Assembly (NCBI RefSeq): GCF_035958815.1
Contig: NZ_CP108383.1
Span: forward strand, 8,432,001-8,496,000
Source: Nocardia sp. NBC_01327
Lineage (GTDB): Bacteria; Actinomycetota; Actinomycetes; Mycobacteriales; Mycobacteriaceae
Direction: 5' to 3'
Length of the DNA: 64,000 nucleotides
Shown: in pieces, positions 45,311 through 54,878 of the stretch
Numbering within the stretch: position 1 is the stretch's first letter
How the letters are laid out: each line of letters opens with the position of its first letter
The notes under the pieces: generated by a model
Database searches by the model: none
The model's input: only the letters and a program-made list of their open reading frames with translations
What the model was told of the DNA's origin: nothing
Position numbers and translations under genes: made by a program

Positions 45311-46648
45311 TCATGCGCCACCCCCGGATTCGAGAAAGGCCGTGGGCGCGTGTCCCTCGCGGCAACGCGCCGCGGCGGCGGCCAATTCCGCTGCGGCAAC
45401 CGGGGTTGCGGCATGCGCGGTGGCAAGCTCCAGGAGAGCCACTGCGGCCGTGCGGATTTCGGGATCGGCCAGTCCGTAGCGAGCGGCCTCGGACCAGCGG
45501 CCGGCCGTCGAACCCGCCAGCGCCGTCGCCTCCGCCACCACGGCGGGCGCGGAGACCAGGGCGTCGATGGCATGCACCGGGACCGTCCAGGTATTGCCCG
45601 GCTGGGCGTCCAGGTAGCGGACCTCCAGATGCCCCGAGGCGCGGACCGGCGGAAAGACCGTCGTCAGGTGATAGTCGAGATCGTCGCGAGTGGGCCGGCG
45701 GCCGATCTCTTCGTCGAGGGCGCCGCACAGCCAGTCCGCGAAGGTGGCGCCGGGCGGAGCCGTCCAGTCCACCACCCCCGCGCTTTCGGGTCGTACGCAC
45801 AGCAGTGGCACATCGAGCGCCCAGCGGGCGTAACCGGTGATCGGGTCGGACCAGTCGTGCACGGGTGGCCGGGTGCGCAGATGGTCCAATCGGAGCCAGG
45901 TACGCATGCGCTGGGAGGCCCAGGTGCCGGGGGGCGCGCCACTGAGGTCCGGGGAGCAGGCGAAAGCGGCCAGCAGGGCCGGGCCGATGGCATAGAGGGC
46001 GGTCCAGCGGGCCGCGATATCGGCGGCATCCACCCCGGCATCCACGCTCACCTGGGCAGCGGCGGTATTGCACATCATCAGCGCACCGAACGGGCCGATA
46101 CCGGCGAACGAGGATTCCATGGCGCGATAGCGCGGCAGTTGGAGCAGGCGCTGCGGGCTGCGCACCGGATCGGCGGAAGCGGAGATGATGTGGATATCGC
46201 GGGTATCGAGCAGCTCCCGTAGGCGGCCGGTATCGGCCAGCAGGCGCTCACACAATTCGGCGGCGGTGCCGAACGGGGCGCTGGAGAGTTCGATCTGACC
46301 GCCGGGCTCGAGGGTGACCCGGCTGCCTCCCGGCAGCGGATCGGCCGGGGAATCAGGAGAAATGGACTGTGGCGCATAGGATCCCAGCGCGTCTGCCAGC
46401 ACAGTCAGCTGCGGACGCGGGGCGGACGCCGACGGCTCTCCCTGCGCGGTAAGCCACTCGAGTTCGGCGCCGATGAGCATCGGCGGGCCCTGTTTGAAAC
46501 AGACTTTTCCGATGTACGCCTCGGCCGCGGCCCGAGTGGAGAACTCATTTCCCGGCGCCAGTTCGGCGCGGCCCGTCTGCACGGCGCCGGGCTGAACCGC
46601 ACGCCCGGCAACTCGCGGCAAATCGGTGCGGGACGTCGTAACCACCAT
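45311..46648 (-). CDS. egtA: glutamate-cysteine ligase, ergothioneine type
   Basis: 445 residues. GCS2-type features: GPPMLIGAELEWLT near the N-terminus, SRVTLEPGGQIELSSAPF, a central MMCNTAAAQVSVDAG, and FPPVRASGHLEVRYLDAQPGNTW. It ligates glutamate and cysteine to supply gamma-glutamylcysteine to EgtB. First in the leftward egt run. The divergent egtE gene begins 63 bp away, so the promoters of both must overlap in that gap. Confidence 0.93.
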   Translation of the reverse strand: MVVTTSRTDLPRVAGRAVQPGAVQTGRAELAPGNEFSTRAAAEAYIGKVCFKQGPPMLIGAELEWLTAQGEPSASAPRPQLTVLADALGSYAPQSISPDSPADPLPGGSRVTLEPGGQIELSSAPFGTAAELCERLLADTGRLRELLDTRDIHIISASADPVRSPQRLLQLPRYRAMESSFAGIGPFGALMMCNTAAAQVSVDAGVDAADIAARWTALYAIGPALLAAFACSPDLSGAPPGTWASQRMRTWLRLDHLRTRPPVHDWSDPITGYARWALDVPLLCVRPESAGVVDWTAPPGATFADWLCGALDEEIGRRPTRDDLDYHLTTVFPPVRASGHLEVRYLDAQPGNTWTVPVHAIDALVSAPAVVAEATALAGSTAGRWSEAARYGLADPEIRTAAVALLELATAHAATPVAAAELAAAAARCREGHAPTAFLESGGGA

Positions 46649-46711
46649 GCCAACCTCCGCTCGCCCGATCCGGCACCGCCCGATGCGCAGGGCGATCAGA
46701 CCAGAGTAGCG

Positions 46712-47944
46712 ATGAATACCGACAACAAATCTGACGAAATGGAGAACACACCAACCGATATGGTCGTTCCCATGGTGAACATCGCCCGGTTACGCGCCGA
46801 TACCCCCGGTTGCGAAGGTCAAATTTTTCTCGACAGCGCAGGCTCCTCACTGCCTCCGCGGATCGTCGTGGAGACCGCCATCGCGCATCTGCGGCGGGAG
46901 GCCGAGATCGGTGGCTATCGCGCCGCCAACGAGCGGCTCGACGATCTGCACGCCGTGAAGACCTCGATCGGGCAACTGCTCAATGCCGATGCGAGCTCCA
47001 TCGCGCTCAGCGACAGCGCCAGCCGATCGTGGAGTGATTTCTTCTACTCGGTGCCACTGCGGCCCGGCGACCGGATTCTCATCTCGGGCGCCGACTACGC
47101 CAGCAATGCCATCGCCGCCCTGCAGCGCGCCCGGCAGACGGGGGCCGTCGTCGAGACGATTCCCAGCGACAGCAGCGGGCAACTCGATCTGGACGCGCTG
47201 GAATCCATGGTCGACGAACGGGTGAAACTCGTCTCGCTGGTACATGTTCCGACCAACGGCGGCCTGGTGAATCCGGTCGCCGAGGCCGCGCAGATCGCCC
47301 GGCGCGCGGGAGCGCTGGTATTGCTCGACGCCTGCCAGTCGGCGGGTCAGCTGCCCCTGGATGTCACGGAGCTCGGCGTGGACGCGCTGTCCGCGACCGG
47401 TCGCAAATGGCTGCGCGGGGCACGCGGCACCGGCTTCCTCTACGTGCGTCCCGAACTGGCCGCGACCACGGAACCCGGCCGCCTCGATCTGCACAGCGCG
47501 GTATGGACCGGGCCCGCCGAATACACCCTCGCCCCGGCCGCCGAGCGCTTCGAATTCTGGGAGTGCGATGTCGCCGGACGCCTCGGGCTGGGCGCGGCCG
47601 TGCGCTATCTGCTCGACGCCGGGCCCGCCGAGATCTACGCGGCGATCGCCGAGCGCGCGGAGTACCTGCGCAAACTGCTGCAGGCGATCCCCCGCGTCAC
47701 CGTGCGCGACCGCGGCACCCAGCACGCGGGCATCGTCTCCTTCACCGTGGACGGTGTCGGCACCGCCGAGGTCCGCAATCGCCTCGCCGCCGAATCCATC
47801 ATCGTGACGGTCAGCCAGGCCTCCTCCACGCTGCTGGATATGACCGCCCGCGAGCTCGACTCGGTGGTGCGCGCCTCACCCCACGCCTTCGTCAGCTTCG
47901 ACGATCTCGATCGCTTCGCCGACGTCGTGACCGCACTTCACTGA
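46712..47944 (+). CDS. egtE: PLP-dependent hercynylcysteine sulfoxide lyase
   Basis: 410 residues; several in-frame ATGs near the 5' end make the exact start uncertain (46712, 46739, 46772). Aminotransferase class V fold with IFLDSAGSSLPPRIV, VLLDACQSAGQLPLDV (cofactor Asp) and the PLP-Lys in SATGRKWLRGARGTGFLYV. It cleaves the C-S bond to give ergothioneine, pyruvate and ammonia. Divergent from egtA here, while in mycobacteria egtA-E run in one direction. Confidence 0.88.
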   Translation: MNTDNKSDEMENTPTDMVVPMVNIARLRADTPGCEGQIFLDSAGSSLPPRIVVETAIAHLRREAEIGGYRAANERLDDLHAVKTSIGQLLNADASSIALSDSASRSWSDFFYSVPLRPGDRILISGADYASNAIAALQRARQTGAVVETIPSDSSGQLDLDALESMVDERVKLVSLVHVPTNGGLVNPVAEAAQIARRAGALVLLDACQSAGQLPLDVTELGVDALSATGRKWLRGARGTGFLYVRPELAATTEPGRLDLHSAVWTGPAEYTLAPAAERFEFWECDVAGRLGLGAAVRYLLDAGPAEIYAAIAERAEYLRKLLQAIPRVTVRDRGTQHAGIVSFTVDGVGTAEVRNRLAAESIIVTVSQASSTLLDMTARELDSVVRASPHAFVSFDDLDRFADVVTALH

Positions 47945-48022
47945 GCAACATCGCGAAACGGTTAACAGGGCGGCGCGGCGGCGGGATAGTTGAGGTGTTG
48001 GCCAGCGTTTGAGGAGTCGATC

Positions 48023-49669
48023 GTGAGCCGCTTCACCGACGAAATGTATGCGACGGCGCGAACATCCGGGCACGGGCTGGTGACCGGGGAGCCGGACTCG
48101 CCACTGCGGCAGACGTGGGGCGAGATCCACACGATCGCCCGGCAGATGGCCGGCGGGCTGGCGGACGCCGGCATCGGGCACGGGGATGCGGTGGGCGTGC
48201 TCGCCGGAATGCCGGTGGATATCGCGCCCGCCTGCCAGGCCGTGTGGATGCGCGGCGCCTCGATCACCATGCTGCATCAGCCCACGCCGCGGACCGATCT
48301 GCTCATGTGGGCGCACGACACCGAAACCGTGCTGCGCATGATCGACGCGCAGGCCGTGGTGCTGGGCGCGCCCTTCGAGGCGGCGGCCCCGCTGCTGGCC
48401 GAGCGCGGTATCGCGGTGGTGACCATCGATCAGATGCGCGGCGGGCGCGATATCGCACCGCTGCCGACCGGCGAGGCCGATATCGCCCTGCAGCAGTTGA
48501 CATCCGGGTCCACGGGATCGCCGAAGGCGGTGCGGATCACGCACGGCAATTTCTTCGTCAATGCCTACGCCATGTTCGATCGGGTGAAGTTCCAGCTCGA
48601 CGACGATGTGATGATCAGCTGGCTGCCGCTCTTCCACGATATGGGCATGATCGGATTTCTGAGCGTGCCGATGCACCTCGGCGCGGAAGTGGTGTGCGTG
48701 ACGCCGCTGGACTTCCTCGTGCGGCCGATCCTGTGGGCCGAACTCATTTCGAAGTATCGCGGAACCGTCACGGCCGCACCGAATTTCGCGTACTCGCTAC
48801 TCGCCCGCAGGCTCCGCAACGCCGAGGAGGGCGCCCTCGATCTGAGCAGCGTCCGGTACATGTGGAACGGTGCGGAACCGGTCGACGCCGACACCATGGA
48901 GGCGCTCGCCGACGCCGGAAAACGCTTCGGGCTCAACCCGATGGCGCTCACGCCTGTCTACGGTATGGCCGAAACGACTCTGGCCGTGTCCATTCCGGAT
49001 CCGGGGCTCGGGCAGATACTCGATGTGGTCGATGCCGATCTGCTCGAGGCGCTCGGCAAGGCGGTGCCGGTCAAGAATCCCGATCACCATCACGGCGCGG
49101 TGCGCCGCCTGCCCACGCTCGGCTATCTGGTCGACAATCTCGAGGGCCGGATCGTCGACGCCGACCGGCATCCGCTCCCGGTGCGCAGTGTCGGCGTGAT
49201 CGAATTACGCGGCCCCGCAGTAACTTCCGGCTATGTGACGGTCGAGGGCTTCCGGCCCACGCTGGATGCCGAGGGCTGGCTCGACACCGGCGATATCGGC
49301 TACTTCACCGACGCCGGACTGGTGGTGGTGTGCGGCCGCATCAAGGACGTCATCATCATGGGCGGCCGCAATATCTACCCCACCGATATCGAGCGAGCCG
49401 CCTTGCGCATCAAGGGAGTTCGCCCCGGCAATGCTGTGGCCGTGCGCTTGGACGCGGGGCAGAAACGCGAAAGCTTCGCGGTCGTGGTGGAGAGCAACGA
49501 CTTCCAGAACCCCGACGAGGTGCGGCGCATCGAACACGACATCGTCCACACCGTGTTCTCCGAGGTGGGTTTCCGCCCCCGCAGCGTCACCATCCTCGGC
49601 CCGGGCGCCCTGCCCAAGACCTCCTCGGGCAAACTCCGCCGATCAGCGACCCAGGCCACTCTCGGCTGA
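48023..49669 (+). CDS. fatty-acyl AMP/CoA ligase (Pks16/Rv1013-like)
   Basis: 548 residues from a GTG with GAGGAG upstream. AMP-binding motifs: [19 protein letters not shown] (P-loop), [40 protein letters not shown] (hinge) and the C-terminal [11 protein letters not shown] with catalytic Lys. These activate carboxylic acids to acyl-adenylates for CoA or carrier proteins. The gene near pth resembles M. tuberculosis pks16 (Rv1013), which despite its name is a ligase. The substrate is unknown. A bidirectional terminator separates it from pth. Confidence 0.85.
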   Translation: MSRFTDEMYATARTSGHGLVTGEPDSPLRQTWGEIHTIARQMAGGLADAGIGHGDAVGVLAGMPVDIAPACQAVWMRGASITMLHQPTPRTDLLMWAHDTETVLRMIDAQAVVLGAPFEAAAPLLAERGIAVVTIDQMRGGRDIAPLPTGEADIALQQLTSGSTGSPKAVRITHGNFFVNAYAMFDRVKFQLDDDVMISWLPLFHDMGMIGFLSVPMHLGAEVVCVTPLDFLVRPILWAELISKYRGTVTAAPNFAYSLLARRLRNAEEGALDLSSVRYMWNGAEPVDADTMEALADAGKRFGLNPMALTPVYGMAETTLAVSIPDPGLGQILDVVDADLLEALGKAVPVKNPDHHHGAVRRLPTLGYLVDNLEGRIVDADRHPLPVRSVGVIELRGPAVTSGYVTVEGFRPTLDAEGWLDTGDIGYFTDAGLVVVCGRIKDVIIMGGRNIYPTDIERAALRIKGVRPGNAVAVRLDAGQKRESFAVVVESNDFQNPDEVRRIEHDIVHTVFSEVGFRPRSVTILGPGALPKTSSGKLRRSATQATLG

Positions 49670-49680
49670 AAACGAACGAA

Positions 49681-49706
49681 CCCCCGTCCGGAAATCCGAA
49701 CGGGGG
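49681..49706. terminator. bidirectional terminator between ligase and pth
   Basis: CCCCCGTCCGGAAATCCGAACGGGGG: 7-bp outer stem CCCCCGT/ACGGGGG and inner CGG/CCG with a short loop, located between two convergent stops. Confidence 0.85.
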
Positions 49707-49721
49707 CACGATGTTTGCCTG

Positions 49722-50303
49722 TCAGTGCAGTTGGTTCTGCGCCGTCTCCAGACCGACTCGGAGCAGTAGCTCGACCGCGTCCGCGGCCTGCTCGACGATC
49801 ACCGGAACCTCTTTGCGCTCCGGTGCGGAGAAGGGCTTCAGCACATAGTCGGCGGGGTCCTGGCGGCCGGGCGGACGCCCGATGCCGAACCGAACCCGCA
49901 GGTAATCCTTGGTGGTCAGCGCCTGCGACATGGAGCGCAGGCCATTGTGCCCACCCTCGCCGCCGCCCTGCTTCAACCGGATCACGCCGAACGGCAGATC
50001 CAACTCGTCGTGCACGGCGATCACCTCGGTCGGCGGGACCGAGAAGAATTTCGCCAGTGCGGCGACCGGGCGGCCGGACAGGTTCATGAAGCTGCGCGGC
50101 TTGGCGATCAGTACCTTGCGCCCGTCCAGGCGCGCCTCCAGCAGATCCGCACCGGACTTCTTGTGCACGGTGAAACGGCCGCCGACGCGCTCCGCGAGCA
50201 CATCGGCGACCATGAAACCGACATTGTGCCGGGTGCGCTCGTATTCGGGTCCGGGGTTACCCAGTCCGACCACGAGCACGGGCCCGGCCGTTGCCTCGGT
50301 CAT
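49722..50303 (-). CDS. pth: peptidyl-tRNA hydrolase
   Basis: 193 residues. [20 protein letters not shown] contains the catalytic His, [10 protein letters not shown] the tRNA-contact Asn, and [20 protein letters not shown] followed by HNGLRS the conserved Asp/His. It frees tRNA from dropped peptidyl-tRNA. It follows rplY in the same direction with a 22-bp gap, as in M. tuberculosis Rv1014c-Rv1015c, so the two are probably one operon. Confidence 0.97.
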   Translation of the reverse strand: MTEATAGPVLVVGLGNPGPEYERTRHNVGFMVADVLAERVGGRFTVHKKSGADLLEARLDGRKVLIAKPRSFMNLSGRPVAALAKFFSVPPTEVIAVHDELDLPFGVIRLKQGGGEGGHNGLRSMSQALTTKDYLRVRFGIGRPPGRQDPADYVLKPFSAPERKEVPVIVEQAADAVELLLRVGLETAQNQLH

Positions 50304-50325
50304 TGAAAACCGTTAGCAGGCAGTA

Positions 50326-50934
50326 TTACTCGGCGGCTTCGGCGGTGCCGTTGGCCTCGGCGGCGGCATCCTCGGACTCCTGCGCGGAGGCCGGGGCGGC
50401 GATGATGTTGACGATCAGCGCCTCCGGGTCACCGGCAAGGGTGACGCCCGCGGGCAGCGTGATGTCGCCGGCGTTGATCTGGGTGCCGGCCTCGACGCCC
50501 TCGATGGAGACGTCGATGAATTCCGGCAGGCTCATGGCGTCGGCCTCGACGGACAGCACGGTGACGTCCGAGGTGACCAGGGTGGCCGAGGCGGCCTCGC
50601 CGACCAGGTTCACGCGGACATCGACGACGACGCGCTCGCCACGACGGACGATCAGCAGGTCGGCGTGCTCGATGTAGCGGCGGATCGGGTGCACGACCAC
50701 GGACTTGGTCATGGCCAGCGCCGGGGTGCCCGCGATGTCCAGGTTCAGGATGGCGTTGGTGCCGTGCTCACGCAGCACCGCGGCGAACGCGCGGGCGTTG
50801 ATGGACAGGTGCTGCGGCTCTTCGTTGTGGCCGTACAGCACGGCGGGCACATTGCCGTCGCGGCGGGTACGACGCGCGGCACCCTTACCGAACTCGGTGC
50901 GTACGGTGGCTTCCAGAAGGTTGGCGTCGGACAT
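50326..50934 (-). CDS. rplY: 50S ribosomal protein L25/general stress protein Ctc
   Basis: 202 residues: L25 N-terminal domain ([26 protein letters not shown]) binding 5S rRNA, plus the C-terminal beta domain of the long TL5/Ctc type ([22 protein letters not shown]). The acidic Ala/Glu tail ([15 protein letters not shown]) is typical of actinobacteria. It precedes pth in the same direction. Confidence 0.97.
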   Translation of the reverse strand: MSDANLLEATVRTEFGKGAARRTRRDGNVPAVLYGHNEEPQHLSINARAFAAVLREHGTNAILNLDIAGTPALAMTKSVVVHPIRRYIEHADLLIVRRGERVVVDVRVNLVGEAASATLVTSDVTVLSVEADAMSLPEFIDVSIEGVEAGTQINAGDITLPAGVTLAGDPEALIVNIIAAPASAQESEDAAAEANGTAEAAE

Positions 50935-51163
50935 GACTGTCTACTCCTACGGCTCGTCCGGGCTGATGTCAGCGTGCTCGCCAGGGGAAAGTGCCGCCCT
51001 GGCGCGATTGGTCTGCTAGTCATAGGCGAAGACCGAACAGGGGACGACCGGAGGCCGAGCCGCGTCGATCACGGTGGACATTTTGGGGTGTCGCACCCTC
51101 GCCGAGACAACCCGAAGACTCTAACACGCGGACCTAACCGCTTTACACAGCCCCCACCTCGAG

Positions 51164-51832
51164 CTATGCGGCTTCGGCATGTCTTTCGAATGTGGCTGCG
51201 TAGCAATCCACATACTGGCGGCCGGAGCGGCGAACCAGGTCGGCCATGAGTTCATCGGTCGCCTGCCGGACAGCGTACCGATCGGCCGGCGGGAAGTAGC
51301 GCGGGCGGCCGATCGAAATGCGCACCTTGGCCGGACGCAGGAAACGGCGATCACGCGGATTCACCCGATCGGTTCCGGACAGCACGACCGGCACCACGGG
51401 CGCGCCGGTCTGCATGGCCACGCGGATCACGCCGGTGCGGCCGCGATAGATGCGGCCGTCCGGGGATCGGGTGCCCTCCGGGTGGATTCCCCAGATGCCG
51501 CCCTGCTCCAGAATCCGCGCCGCCGCCGTGAGCGAATCGCCGCCGGCCTTGCCCGGGGTGCGATCCACCGCCACCTGACCGGTCGCGTTCATGACCCAGC
51601 GGTTCACCCGGCCGCGCCACCCGCCGGTGGTGAAGTACTCCTGCTTGGCGATGAAGGTGACCTTCCGGGGCAGCACCAGGCACAGGTACAGCGAATCCAC
51701 CACGGCCAGATGGTTGGCCGCGATGATGACCGGCCCCTCCGCTGGAACATGTTGCAGCCCTTCCACTTTCGGTCGGCCGAGCAACCACAGCAGCGGGCCG
51801 ACCAGCACATGCTTCAACAGCCAGTACGACAT
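51164..51832 (-). CDS. PlsC-family 1-acyl-glycerol-3-phosphate acyltransferase
   Basis: 222 residues. Acyltransferase motifs: NHLAVVDSLYL (NHx4D, catalytic), a KVTFIAKQEYF block, GIHPEGTRSPDGR (substrate phosphate) and APVVPVVLSGT. An N-terminal hydrophobic stretch (VLVGPLLWLLG) suggests membrane association. It acylates lysophosphatidate or a related acceptor in phospholipid synthesis. It is divergent from a TetR gene, with two operator-like palindromes between them, so it is probably controlled by that repressor. Confidence 0.85.
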   Translation of the reverse strand: MSYWLLKHVLVGPLLWLLGRPKVEGLQHVPAEGPVIIAANHLAVVDSLYLCLVLPRKVTFIAKQEYFTTGGWRGRVNRWVMNATGQVAVDRTPGKAGGDSLTAAARILEQGGIWGIHPEGTRSPDGRIYRGRTGVIRVAMQTGAPVVPVVLSGTDRVNPRDRRFLRPAKVRISIGRPRYFPPADRYAVRQATDELMADLVRRSGRQYVDCYAATFERHAEAA

Positions 51833-51855
51833 GACCTACCTCCCCGAAAAGATTC

Positions 51856-51894
51856 GTAGACACTGTCTACACCACGCGGGTAGACAGTGTCTAT
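51856..51894. promoter_or_regulatory. two palindromic TetR operators
   Basis: GTAGACACTGTCTAC (51856-51870) and GTAGACAGTGTCTAT (51880-51894): TAGACA-N-TGTCTA palindromes with centres 24 bp apart, in the 98-bp gap between the divergent plsC-like and tetR genes. Strong candidates for binding of the adjacent TetR to control both. Confidence 0.8.
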
Positions 51895-51930
51895 GACGAA
51901 TCGCGGGTGATCTGTTGGAGGATGTGCGGC

Positions 51931-52506
51931 ATGAGTGTCGTTGAGCCGCTGCGTGAGCGGTTGGTGAGCGCCGGCGTGGACATGCTGGAACAGGTCGGGG
52001 CCGAACAGCTCGGCTTGCGCGCCATCGCCCGGGAAGCGGGGGTGTCGCACGGCGCGCCCCGGCGCTGGTTTCCGACCCACAATGCCCTGCTCGCGGCCAT
52101 CGCCGCCCGCGGATACGTCGATCTCGGCGCCAGACTCGAAGCGGCACAGGGCGATACACCCCGGGCACGCATCGAGAACAGCTGCCTGACCTACGTCGAA
52201 TTCGCCGCTCGGCGCCCGGAGATGTTCGCGCTCATGTTCCGCCACGACCTGCTGGAGGGCGCCGGCGAGAACCTGCGGGCGACCATCACCCTCCCCATGT
52301 TCCGGCGCTGGCGCGACCTGGTCGCCACGGGTCTCGCCTCCGGCAGCGCCACGAGCGCGGACGAATTGGCCCTGGGCCTGTGGACCAACCTGCACGGCAT
52401 CGCCTCGGTCGTGGCCAACCGCAGCATCGAAGCCATCGCCCCCGGCACCGACATCCCCCGCCTGGTAGCGCAGGCCATCGCCCGCCACCTCCCCGAATCC
52501 CGCTGA
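51931..52506 (+). CDS. TetR-family regulator
   Basis: 191 residues from the ATG at 51931 with GGAGG 8 nt upstream. DNA-binding part RERLVSAGVDMLEQVGAEQLGLRAIAREAGVSHGAPRRWFPTH, with the recognition helix at SHGAPRRWF; the C-terminal WHG-type domain is ALMFRHDLLEGAG ... WTNLHGIASVVAN. Divergent from the PlsC-like acyltransferase and next to the double palindrome, so likely an autorepressor that also controls the acyltransferase, perhaps sensing an acyl compound (inference). Confidence 0.87.
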   Translation: MSVVEPLRERLVSAGVDMLEQVGAEQLGLRAIAREAGVSHGAPRRWFPTHNALLAAIAARGYVDLGARLEAAQGDTPRARIENSCLTYVEFAARRPEMFALMFRHDLLEGAGENLRATITLPMFRRWRDLVATGLASGSATSADELALGLWTNLHGIASVVANRSIEAIAPGTDIPRLVAQAIARHLPESR

Positions 52507-52599
52507 CCCGACGGGCGCTCGGCGGGGAACCGGCTGGTCGGGCGCAGGAGGGCTTCGCGTAGCCTGGACAGGTTGCCTCGTCTGCTAAGGAGTCCCCCG

Positions 52600-54228
52600 T
52601 TGAGTTCCCCGACCGCCAGCGCGACCAACGCACCCAGTTCCGGGCGGTTGGCCGGCGAGGTAGCCCGGCGGCGCACCTTCGCGGTGATCTCCCATCCGGA
52701 TGCCGGTAAGTCGACGCTGACCGAGGCGCTCGCACTGCATGCGAAGGTCATTTCCGAGGCCGGAGCCATTCACGGCAAGGCGGGACGCAAGTCGACCGTC
52801 TCCGACTGGATGGAGATGGAGAAGGCGCGCGGTATCTCCGTCAGCTCCACGGCGCTGCAGTTCGAGTACGGCGACTGCGTGATCAACCTCGTCGATACGC
52901 CGGGCCACTCCGACTTCTCGGAGGACACCTATCGGGTGCTGACCGCCGTCGACGCGGCCGTCATGCTCATCGATGCGGCCAAGGGCCTGGAACCGCAGAC
53001 GCTCAAGCTCTTTCAGGTCGCGCGCGATCGCGGCATTCCGGTGATCACCGTCATCAACAAGTGGGACCGGCCGGGCCAGGCGCCCCTGGAACTGCTGGAC
53101 GAGATCACCGATCGCATCGGCCTCACCCCCACCCCGCTGTTCCTGCCCGTCGGCATCGCCGGTGATTTCCGCGGTCTGCTGCGGCGCGGTCCGGAGGGCG
53201 CACCGGTCGAATACATCCACTTCACCCGTACCGCGGGCGGCGCGACCATCGCCCCCGAGGAGCACCTCACCCCCGAGCAGGCCGCCGAGCGCGAGGGCGC
53301 GGAGTGGGTGACCGCCGTCGAGGAGAGCGAACTGCTCTCCGCCGCCGGACAGGATCACGATGAGGAACTGTTCCTGGCCGGGCACACCTCACCGGTGATC
53401 TACGGGTCCGCCATGCTGAATTTCGGTGTGCGGCAGATACTCGAGACCCTCATCGAGATCGCCCCGCCGCCGCGCGCCCGCATCGATATCAACGAGAAGC
53501 CGCGCGAGACCTCCGATCCGTTCAGCGCCGTCATCTTCAAGGTGCAGGCCGGTATGGACACCGCGCACCGCGACCGGCTGGCGTTCATGCGCATCGTGTC
53601 CGGCGAATTCGAACGCGGCATGGTCGTGACGCACGCGCAGACCGGGCGCCCGTTCGCCACCAAGTACGCGCTCACCATTTTCGGCCGCGAGCGTTCCACC
53701 GTGGACACCGCGTACCCCGGTGATGTGGTGGGCCTGGTCAATGCGACCGCCCTGGCCCCCGGTCACACCCTGTACGCGGACAAGAAGGTGCAGTTCCCGC
53801 CGATCCCGTCCTTCGCCCCGGAGCACTTCGCCACCCTGCGCGCCCAGAGCGCCGGCAAGTACAAGCAGTTCCGCAAGGCCATCGACCAGCTCGACTCCGA
53901 GGGCGTAGTCCAGGTGCTGCGCAATGACATTCGCGGCGACGCCTCCCCCGTCCTCGCCGCCGTCGGCCCCATGCAGTTCGAGGTCGTCACCGCCCGCATG
54001 CTCGGCGAGTACAACGTCGAGACCAATCTCGACAACCTCCCGTACCAGCTGGCCCGGCGCACCGACGCCGAATCGGCCGTGGAACTGAGCCGCCAGCGCG
54101 GCGTGGAAGTCTTCACCCGCACCGACGGCGTCATGCTCGCCCTCTTCGGCGACAAGTGGAAACTGGCCTACGTCCAGAAGGAACACCCGGGCCTGACCCT
54201 GGAACCGCTCGTCGCCACCACCGACTGA
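52600..54228 (+). CDS. prfC: peptide chain release factor 3
   Basis: 542 residues from a TTG at 52600 with AAGGAG 7 nt upstream; the frame extends to 52573 without a ribosome site. GTPase motifs: SHPDAGKSTLTEAL (G1), GISVSSTALQFEY (switch I), DTPGHSDFSEDTYR (G3), NKWDRPG (G4). The C-terminal RF3 domain includes EVVTARMLGEYNVE. It removes RF1/RF2 from the ribosome after peptide release. Confidence 0.95.
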   Translation: MSSPTASATNAPSSGRLAGEVARRRTFAVISHPDAGKSTLTEALALHAKVISEAGAIHGKAGRKSTVSDWMEMEKARGISVSSTALQFEYGDCVINLVDTPGHSDFSEDTYRVLTAVDAAVMLIDAAKGLEPQTLKLFQVARDRGIPVITVINKWDRPGQAPLELLDEITDRIGLTPTPLFLPVGIAGDFRGLLRRGPEGAPVEYIHFTRTAGGATIAPEEHLTPEQAAEREGAEWVTAVEESELLSAAGQDHDEELFLAGHTSPVIYGSAMLNFGVRQILETLIEIAPPPRARIDINEKPRETSDPFSAVIFKVQAGMDTAHRDRLAFMRIVSGEFERGMVVTHAQTGRPFATKYALTIFGRERSTVDTAYPGDVVGLVNATALAPGHTLYADKKVQFPPIPSFAPEHFATLRAQSAGKYKQFRKAIDQLDSEGVVQVLRNDIRGDASPVLAAVGPMQFEVVTARMLGEYNVETNLDNLPYQLARRTDAESAVELSRQRGVEVFTRTDGVMLALFGDKWKLAYVQKEHPGLTLEPLVATTD

Positions 54229-54238
54229 CCAGCAGAAA

Positions 54239-54763
54239 TCAGCCCATGGTTCCCGTGGAATCGGGGGGCATGGGTTCGGTGCGGGGGGCGTCGGCCGGGT
54301 CGCGGGCTATCAGGCCCCAGCGGCTCGAGGTGAGGCGCAGGCTCGGCAGGTCGGAGAGGGACATGACGACCTCGTAGGTGCGCTCGTAGCCGGTGTGGGC
54401 GATGCGCCACTTGCCGTCGTCGCATTTGACGTACTGGTCGGAGTAGAAGGCCGCGCCGCGCAGCAGCATATTGTGGCCGGGGATCAGGACCGTATCGGCG
54501 AGGTACCAGGTGCCGACGGCGGTATCGCCGGTGACGTCGATCTCGGGGTGGTCGCAGCGGTGTTCGGTGATGACGTGCGGGCCGAGGGTATTGCGCATGA
54601 ACGCCAGGAAGGCATCGCGCGATTCGAATTGGAGGTACTCGCTGTAGGTGGCGGTCGCCTCCGGAATCATGGTGTCGGCGAACTCCTCCCACGACTTGGT
54701 GTCGAGGGCACGCAGATACCGGAACTTCAACCGGCTGATCGCGGTGACCGCATCGGAATCCAT
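54239..54763 (-). CDS. NTF2/SnoaL-like domain protein
   Basis: 174 residues from the ATG at 54761-54763 (GGGAGGT upstream). The pattern AISRLKFRYLRALDTKSWEEFADTM ... HRCDHPEIDVTGDTAVGTWYLAD ... KWRIAHTGYERTYEVV is the SnoaL_4/NTF2 cone fold, which houses small hydrolases, isomerases and non-enzymatic binders. A W-pocket with Asp and His residues (FADTMIPEATA; EHRCDHPE) is present, as in ring-modifying members. Convergent with prfC, 10 bp apart. Substrate unknown. Confidence 0.8.
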   Translation of the reverse strand: MDSDAVTAISRLKFRYLRALDTKSWEEFADTMIPEATATYSEYLQFESRDAFLAFMRNTLGPHVITEHRCDHPEIDVTGDTAVGTWYLADTVLIPGHNMLLRGAAFYSDQYVKCDDGKWRIAHTGYERTYEVVMSLSDLPSLRLTSSRWGLIARDPADAPRTEPMPPDSTGTMG

Positions 54764-54878
54764 ACCTCCCACAATCCCATCAGGACTGCGGGATACCGCA
54801 CCATTGGCGCAGATTTGTACCGGATCGCTATCAGTCGGACACACCCCCGCCCCCTGCGCGCCGCGGCGCGGGAGGCGC

